Part shown: positions 5,292 through 8,883 of the stretch, piece after piece | Layout: each line of letters starts with the position of its first letter | Position numbering within the stretch: the first letter of the stretch is position 1 | Origin: Nitrososphaeraceae archaeon | Lineage (GTDB): Archaea; Thermoproteota; Nitrososphaeria; Nitrososphaerales; Nitrososphaeraceae | Length of the DNA: 8,883 bases | Direction of reading: 5' to 3' | Assembly (NCBI GenBank): GCA_030038695.1 | Contig: JASHSN010000062.1 | Span: forward strand, 1-8,883 | Program-made: the position numbers and the translations under genes | The notes under the pieces: model-generated | The model's input: only the letters and a program-made list of their open reading frames with translations | What the model was told of the DNA's origin: nothing | Database searches by the model: none

Positions 5292-5417
5292 TTATTTGAC
5301 AGTGTATGCAGTACTATATCCAAGACTGTACCCTATTGGTGTATTCCCAAATTGACCTTCAGTCTTAGCTTCTTCTCCATAATCTTTTTGAATATGATTA
5401 ATCGCTGATAGCCACTT
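5292..5417 (-). pseudogene. Coding-like fragment downstream of cyclophilin (possible relic)
   Basis: On the minus strand a 41-codon frame, open from 5417 to a TAA at 5292-5294, reads NHIQKDYGEEAKTEGQFGN and then TPIGYSLGYSTAYTVK. It has no start codon and begins inside the end of the cyclophilin gene in another frame. The composition is more protein-like than expected by chance in this DNA. It may be the 3' end of a former gene whose front was lost, or a former C-terminal extension of the cyclophilin now out of frame. Family not recognised. Confidence 0.3.
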
Positions 5418-5886
5418 TTATCATCTTTGCTTGTTGAATGTTAACAGGTACGTCACTAGAATCAGTTCTCAGGGCCGCTATTTTGTCAACTGCATCCATT
5501 CCAGATGTGACTTTTCCGAAGACCGTATATTTTCCGTCTAGAAACTTCGAATCTTTCAATACTATGAAGAACTGAGAACCTGCACTATTCGGATCTTGCG
5601 ATCTTGCCATAGATAATACTCCCCGGGAATGTGTATTTTTATTAAATTCTGCTTTAACGTTCCAACCAGGACCGCCTGTTCCCCACTTGCCTTTGTTGGA
5701 TGTATCTTTTGTATAGGGATCTCCACCTTGTATCACAAACCCCGGTACGATTCTATGAAATATCAATCCATCATAAAAGCCACTCTTTGCCAGTTTCATA
5801 AAGTTTTCAACAGTCTTTGGTGCAGTATCCAGATGAAGCTCTACTATTATATCACCAAACTCGGTTGTTATAGTTCCCGCTATCAT
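5398..5886 (-). CDS. Cyclophilin-type peptidyl-prolyl cis-trans isomerase
   Basis: A 162-residue cytoplasmic cyclophilin that catalyses cis-trans isomerisation of Xaa-Pro bonds and assists protein folding. All the core motifs are present: FHRIVPGFVIQGGD with catalytic Arg45, SMARSQDPNSAGSQFFIVL with Gln105 and Phe107 of the substrate pocket, and KFLDGKYTVFGKV. The CypA tryptophan that contacts cyclosporin is Phe115, and the active-site His of CypA (H126) is Tyr120, as in many prokaryotic members, so cyclosporin sensitivity should be low. An upstream in-frame ATG at 5964 would add 26 residues, but that extension has no signal or membrane character, and a TATA-like box lies within it; the ATG at 5886 gives the normal family length and begins right at the first strand (MIAGTITTEFGDI). 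Single gene, no operon partner. Confidence 0.95.
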   Translation of the reverse strand: MIAGTITTEFGDIIVELHLDTAPKTVENFMKLAKSGFYDGLIFHRIVPGFVIQGGDPYTKDTSNKGKWGTGGPGWNVKAEFNKNTHSRGVLSMARSQDPNSAGSQFFIVLKDSKFLDGKYTVFGKVTSGMDAVDKIAALRTDSSDVPVNIQQAKMIKVAISD

Positions 5887-5913
5887 ATTGCCTATATATA
5901 AACAGACATATTT

Positions 5914-5925
5914 CAATTTATAACC
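5914..5925 (-). promoter_or_regulatory. TATA-like box for cyclophilin gene
   Basis: On the minus strand GGTTATAAATTG is centred about 34 nt upstream of the ATG at 5886. This predicts a near-leaderless transcript and argues against the longer start at 5964. A second AT run (TATATATA, 5893-5900) is too close to the start to serve as TATA box for it. Confidence 0.45.
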
Positions 5926-5991
5926 TAATGTATCTTGGTTTCCGAACATCTTTTCGATTAACACCGTAAAGGAGACATTTTGGAATTTGAA

Positions 5992-6028
5992 GAGCTAATA
6001 ACGACTTTTAGGCTAATAGCTCGTTATT
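5992..6028. other. Two mutually exclusive stems upstream of cyclophilin
   Basis: GAGCTA (5992-5997) pairs with TAGCTC (6017-6022), and AATAACGA (5997-6004) pairs with TCGTTATT (6021-6028). The two share bases, so only one can form at a time. It lies about 70-140 bp upstream of the cyclophilin ATG, beyond its likely promoter, so a riboswitch in that mRNA is unlikely; a binding site or chance repeat is more probable. GCTAATA is also directly repeated here. The remainder of 5926-6178 holds nothing else I can support. Confidence 0.35.
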
Positions 6029-6178
6029 GTTTACGAATTTAGTGTTAATACATATCCAACATTTTTTGCTTATAGGATAACTCTGCGGTATTATCATGAA
6101 ACTATTAGTATGAATGGATAGTTAGTTAGTTTGTGTATCTTTGTTTTTAGGTACAAGCTTATCCAACACTCATTTAGA

Positions 6179-6331
6179 ATGTGTCATAAGGCGATACACT
6201 ATCGTCTCCCGTACATGTTTACAGACCTGAACGATCATTTTTGCGGGTATATTGATTCTCATAGGAGATTTCACGAGGATAAGATAAATTGCATTCAAAT
6301 ACTATCCGGTGTAAGCCGGACAGATATTTAG
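6179..6331 (+). CDS. Possible small Cys/His-rich protein
   Basis: A 50-codon ORF from ATG 6179 to TAG 6329-6331, extendable to a TTG at 6131. The product is rich in His, Cys and aromatic residues (MCHKAIHYRLPYMF, then DHFCGYIDSHRRFHEDK), which could bind a metal, but ligand spacing fits no known finger. It has no membrane segment and no clear TATA box or ribosome site. I keep it as a weak candidate; a shadow of decayed sequence is about as likely. Confidence 0.25.
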   Translation: MCHKAIHYRLPYMFTDLNDHFCGYIDSHRRFHEDKINCIQILSGVSRTDI

Positions 6332-6390
6332 TTACGCAAACACTATCAAATGTAGAGTTCATCCTCGTTTCACTGTGTTCATTCTCTATT

Positions 6391-6616
6391 CTAGATAGGA
6401 GAAAATTCTTGTAACGCTGCTTTGAAACCTTTATCTATTATTTTTAAATTTTTAAACACTGCAAAGTTCTTTTCTACCTATCGGCAATATCCGAACGTTG
6501 TGTTGAAATAGTTTGTAACATTTCTTCAAGTTCCGATAATCTTCCGACCGTCTCATTTTCATCTCAAATCCGTCAAGTTTAGTAATACTGTAGATCACGT
6601 TATGATATTTCTCCAA
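6391..6616 (-). pseudogene. Frameshifted pseudogene, coiled-coil-like protein
   Basis: Three minus-strand frames give one continuous protein-like text if two frameshifts are allowed. From TTG 6614-6616 the first reads LEKYHNVIYSITKLDGFE. Near 6563 a second frame takes over (DENETVGRLSELEEML then QTISTQRSDIADR, stop TAG 6474-6476). At 6477 a third continues (VEKNFAVFKNLKIIDKGF then KAALQEFSPI, stop TAG 6391-6393). Each piece has Lys/Glu/Leu-rich helical composition typical of real genes here, whereas the continuations past the joints look unnatural (for example KKCYKLFQHN). I infer a small helical protein destroyed by indels; family unknown. The first frame alone would encode an intact 54-residue product, ending at TAA 6452-6454, the main alternative. 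Confidence 0.5.
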
Positions 6617-6619
6617 ATA

Positions 6620-6873
6620 CTAACGCTAAATGACATGAGTCTTATCAGATTGTTAATAATTATCTTATCGTAATAAATTATATAGCTCACATATTACCAT
6701 ATGTCGGTGAAATATTCGGCCGGGATTGCTATAAGTAAATCCAATAATGTTATTTTATTTAACAGATAAGGTACATCTTACCATAAAATTTCTAAAGAAT
6801 ATATTGCACCTTAAATATACTGATAAATCATATTATTTTCTTAGTAATTCATGCGTAGAAGCTCAGATATACC
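6620..6873. other. AT-rich stretch without supported gene
   Basis: No gene is supported. A plus frame from 6747 (MLFYLTDKVHLTIKFLK) runs through the start of the zinc-ribbon gene to 6989, but becomes low-complexity and out of frame with that gene. A minus-strand fragment (about 6650-6605, LIRLMSFSVSIW) may be the upstream continuation of the pseudogene. The AT runs at 6810-6840 could contain a promoter for the next gene but are not well placed. Confidence 0.4.
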
Positions 6874-7095
6874 ATGCCAGAAAAAATGTACAAAATGACG
6901 GGGGTAAACAAAAAAACAATTCCAGTATTAGAAATCGCGGAACTCGTAGGACTAGACAAAAGTATCAACATAAACACGCGGTTATTTAATAACATGTCTG
7001 AAGCACATTATTGCATCAATTGCAACGCGAAGATGAGGTCTTCTTTAAGAAAGTCGAAGTGCCTTCAATGCGGTCTCGTTGCATGGCACATATAG
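6874..7095 (+). CDS. Small zinc-ribbon protein
   Basis: A 73-residue protein with a C-terminal zinc ribbon: C47-I-N-C50, twelve residues, C63-L-Q-C66 (C-x2-C-x12-C-x2-C). Each pair forms a knuckle (CINCN and CLQCG), with a basic connecting strand (KMRSSLRKSK), and the protein ends five residues later (WHI). The N-terminal 40 residues (VNKKTIPVLEIAELVGLDKS) look like two short helices, possibly a helix-turn-helix-like element. This suggests a nucleic-acid-binding or RNA-polymerase-associated accessory protein, but no family is recognised. ATG 6874 is chosen as first in frame; ATG 6994 would leave only the ribbon (MSEAHYCINC). It converges with the membrane protein gene, whose stop lies 85 bp beyond. 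Overlapping plus frames (6747-6989, 7011-7289) are shadows. Confidence 0.65.
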   Translation: MPEKMYKMTGVNKKTIPVLEIAELVGLDKSININTRLFNNMSEAHYCINCNAKMRSSLRKSKCLQCGLVAWHI

Positions 7096-7180
7096 ATAAC
7101 ATGAGAGAGATGATAAGTACAAGAAGCTATTGCTATTATCAAATGGTATATAAGCATGAAGATTGGCAAGACTCGTGCCG

Positions 7181-8374
7181 CTATCGGTGTTCTATTATAC
7201 GTGACACACTTGATCTATCGATGACTTTGCCGGCAAGTATCGCTCCAACTATTCCCATGGCGGCGGCGGGGCCCACTACCAGAGGATAGATGCTGACTAT
7301 CATACTGAAATAGCTGGAGGCTAACAAACTAGGCCATACAAAAGCCTGCTTTGTAAATACTTCATTATAGACATAAGTGATTAATGGATACTGCATCATA
7401 AGAAATGTAGATCCCAAAATCAAACCACAAGCATAAACAGAAACCCTGTTGGTCGACGACAGTAAAACATCTGACGCTAAAATAGGCAGTAAATTCAGAA
7501 TGTAAAACGTAAGTGTTGGTATTAAAGATTCGTTCGGTACTATAGCTGTTAGTGCATGTATCGCTAGGTAGCATGCACCCATAACGGATAAAACACCAAA
7601 TTTTCTGTCCCCTAGATGAAAAGAAAAGCAGAGTATGAATGATATGAGAAGTGGATAACCAAGAGTTGCTAGTGCTGCGGCAAGAAATGGATTTGGATTA
7701 AAATTGAAATATTGTGTGTTCGAAAAGGGCAAACTTAACATGCCGATGAGCCCTTCCAAAGTCATCCATAGAGGCAGTAGTCCTATAAAGATGAGTGGTA
7801 GGTACGTAGTAATGCTTACCGTCTTTGCTTCGGTGCTAAAATCCTCCTTATTGTTCATCTTTCTGTCATCGTGCGTACTAACGTACGATATAATTCCCAG
7901 CATTGCACCAAGGCTACTTACGATCATTCCCGATAAGAGGACAAAATGTGGAGGACTCAGTAATCCATCTAGTCCGAATGCAGAATGCCATGCAAAATCA
8001 ATTGGGCCTGCTACAACCAGCATGCTAATGCCCATTAACATCAATTTTGATGATAGCTTCATTTTGTTGTTGTTATCGTAGATCGATACATATTTGCGGT
8101 AAGTCATTCGAACAATTGCCAGACCAAATATTGCCAAAGCTACTCCACCATAAAGAACCGCATGTGGAATCGAAAAGAATGTTTCTGGTTTGTTCAATAA
8201 ATGATTCGAAATATCCCAACTACCTCCAGCTGCGGATACGAACATACCTATACTTACTATCGTACATCCGAAAACGAACCTTATCATAGTATATGGAAAT
8301 GACACAAATGATCTAATGAACTCGAAAGTTCTAGGTTTCTGTAAAAAGGAGAATGCTCGTTTGTGAAAGTTCAT
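7181..8374 (-). CDS. Polytopic membrane protein with duplicated D-x3-H-x12-H motif
   Basis: A 397-residue integral membrane protein with about 11 predicted helices (roughly 30-50, 71-90, 107-125, 143-165, 188-214, 228-252, 258-279, 284-305, 311-332, 346-366, 367-384), no signal peptide, and basic ends. Between helices 1 and 2 lies GGSWDISNHLLNKPETFF-SIPH with D54, H58, H71; between helices 3 and 4 lies IDFAWHSAFGLDGLLSPPH with D126, H130, H143. Both copies are D-x3-H-x12-H with P before the last His, so the first four helices form an internal duplication. The residues sit at membrane edges and suggest two metal sites, copper being plausible by comparison with PmoC/AmoC. D302 after NLLPILAS is a further acidic residue within a helix. 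I recall related uncharacterised membrane proteins with W-D-x-x-W-H and TPPH text in archaea and bacteria, but no established function. ATG 8374 is supported by a TATA box 28 nt upstream. Confidence 0.88.
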   Translation of the reverse strand: MNFHKRAFSFLQKPRTFEFIRSFVSFPYTMIRFVFGCTIVSIGMFVSAAGGSWDISNHLLNKPETFFSIPHAVLYGGVALAIFGLAIVRMTYRKYVSIYDNNNKMKLSSKLMLMGISMLVVAGPIDFAWHSAFGLDGLLSPPHFVLLSGMIVSSLGAMLGIISYVSTHDDRKMNNKEDFSTEAKTVSITTYLPLIFIGLLPLWMTLEGLIGMLSLPFSNTQYFNFNPNPFLAAALATLGYPLLISFILCFSFHLGDRKFGVLSVMGACYLAIHALTAIVPNESLIPTLTFYILNLLPILASDVLLSSTNRVSVYACGLILGSTFLMMQYPLITYVYNEVFTKQAFVWPSLLASSYFSMIVSIYPLVVGPAAAMGIVGAILAGKVIDRSSVSRIIEHR

Positions 8375-8394
8375 ATAACGTTTCGTTGCTTGTA

Positions 8395-8408
8395 GCTTAT
8401 AATTATAC
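8395..8408 (-). promoter_or_regulatory. TATA-like box for the membrane protein gene
   Basis: On the minus strand GTATAATTATAAGC is centred about 28 nt before the ATG at 8374, so transcription would start at or within a few bases of the start codon (leaderless). This implies that the membrane protein gene has its own promoter in the 105-bp gap and need not be co-transcribed with the upstream gene. Confidence 0.55.
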
Positions 8409-8479
8409 TTTTGATATAGTTGTTGTTGGTGCCATTAGCTAGATCAAATTATGGTGTTATGCGGCCATTAATGCCAAGG

Positions 8480-8883
8480 TCAGTTAGGAGATCTGCTATG
8501 AAGATACTTTCTATCTTTTACTACTTGTATAGAATAAGCCTTTACAAACTCATTCTGATAGATCTTCAGACCATTTAGTGGGTAGTGAGCAAATTGATTC
8601 AAATGTGAGCGACAGATTTTAAAAGAATGACAAACCGGCCTATTGAAATCGGTGTTATTTTCAAATTCGATGTGATGGGTCACTTGAGAGTGCCATGGCC
8701 TACTAAAGACTTCTATCGATGGGTACTTAGCAGAAATTAGAGTTCCTGTTCCTTGATAACTATAACCCACCATTTGGCCTTTTTTGATGAGTATCGGTTT
8801 TTGAATGAAGTCGGAATGTACTATCTTAACTAAACCGTATATTGTAGTCAAATTCGGGAGGCCAGCTGATATAGTCTGAAAAT
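8480..8883 (-). CDS. Hypothetical His/Cys-rich protein, 5' end outside window
   Basis: A minus-strand frame is open from the right edge to a TGA at 8480-8482, giving at least 133 residues. The first in-window start-like codon is a TTG at 8849-8851, but the frame continues protein-like to the edge (FQTISAGLPNLTTIYGL), so the true start lies outside. The visible part looks mostly beta-rich (LIKKGQMVGYSYQGTGTLIS) and has a His/Cys cluster: SRPWHSQVTHHIEF, then VCHSFKICRSHLNQFAH. The W-H-x5-HH and C-H-x4-C-x2-H spacing could bind a metal but matches no motif I know. No membrane segment is visible. It is upstream of the membrane protein on the same strand with a 105-bp gap that has its own TATA box. 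No family recognised. Confidence 0.7.
   Translation of the reverse strand, partial: FQTISAGLPNLTTIYGLVKIVHSDFIQKPILIKKGQMVGYSYQGTGTLISAKYPSIEVFSRPWHSQVTHHIEFENNTDFNRPVCHSFKICRSHLNQFAHYPLNGLKIYQNEFVKAYSIQVVKDRKYLHSRSPN

Noticed and set aside
5629..5901. 90-codon plus-strand ORF over the cyclophilin gene
   Set aside because: Complement of a strongly recognised cyclophilin; no independent support.
5887..5964. 26-residue N-terminal extension of the cyclophilin (possible signal or anchor)
   Set aside because: The extension lacks a hydrophobic core and contains the likely TATA box; the family normally starts at the internal Met.
6747..6989. 80-codon plus ORF overlapping the zinc-ribbon gene
   Set aside because: Becomes Asn/Lys/Arg low-complexity where it overlaps the zinc-ribbon protein, which has clear Cys motifs.
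7156..7224. 22-residue hydrophobic plus-strand peptide (MKIGKTRAAIGVLLYVTH...)
   Set aside because: Too short, overlaps the membrane protein gene end, and has no promoter support.
7011..7289. 92-codon plus ORF across the convergent gene ends
   Set aside because: Overlaps both the zinc-ribbon gene and the 3' end of the membrane protein gene in other frames.
7365..7574. 69-codon minus-strand ORF within the membrane protein gene
   Set aside because: Out of phase with the real gene on the same strand, with no start signal or motif.
7704..8289. Plus-strand ORFs (7704-8081 and 8047-8289) over the membrane protein
   Set aside because: Antisense frames of a hydrophobic gene, giving artefactual Ser/Leu/Cys-rich text.

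Overview
The window is AT-rich and most likely archaeal. I infer a soil ammonia-oxidising thaumarchaeon (Nitrososphaerales type). The basis is the mix of protein families, archaeal TATA-like boxes about 25-35 nt before several starts (leaderless or near-leaderless transcripts), the general absence of bacterial -35/-10 or strong Shine-Dalgarno signals, and very low coding density. The lineage is an inference from style; no rRNA or other marker gene is present.

Layout from left to right. At 2-628 (+) lies the C-terminal part of a patatin-like phospholipase cut by the window edge. At 629-1135 there is no intact gene, but a broken hydrophobic reading frame with an in-frame amber stop. At 1136-1600 (-) is a single-domain universal stress protein. 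From 1601 to about 3277 the DNA is gene-poor: coding-like fragments without starts, a small hairpin with direct repeats, two weak overlapping ORFs (2434-2845), and a 13-bp motif (TTCGACAGATCAG and a near copy) present three times. From 3278 to 5117 (+) is a run of very small genes: a 37-residue membrane peptide, a C2H2-type zinc-finger protein, a 30-residue charged peptide, a DUF2080-like transposon-associated protein with an ATGA-overlapping small partner, and an unrecognised 122-residue protein. A possible folded RNA (3946-4012) sits between them. At 5398-5886 (-) is a cyclophilin peptidyl-prolyl isomerase. At 5887-6873 there is again little, except a frameshifted minus-strand pseudogene (6391-6616) and a weak small ORF. 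At 6874-7095 (+) is a zinc-ribbon small protein. At 7181-8374 (-) is a 397-residue polytopic membrane protein, and at 8480-window end (-) a His/Cys-rich unknown protein that runs off the right edge.

The recognised housekeeping-type genes (USP, cyclophilin, patatin) are single genes without an obvious shared pathway, separated by decayed sequence. That pattern fits an accessory, degrading region with past mobile-element activity (DUF2080-like gene, zinc-finger small proteins, pseudogenes).

The most interesting observation is in the 397-residue membrane protein. It carries two tandem D-x3-H-x12-H motifs (D54/H58/H71 and D126/H130/H143), 72 residues apart and each placed between two membrane helices. 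From memory, this matches the ligand spacing of the CuC site of particulate methane/ammonia monooxygenase subunit C, and the distance between copies is close to that between its CuC and CuD sites. It is a candidate for an uncharacterised integral-membrane metal protein.
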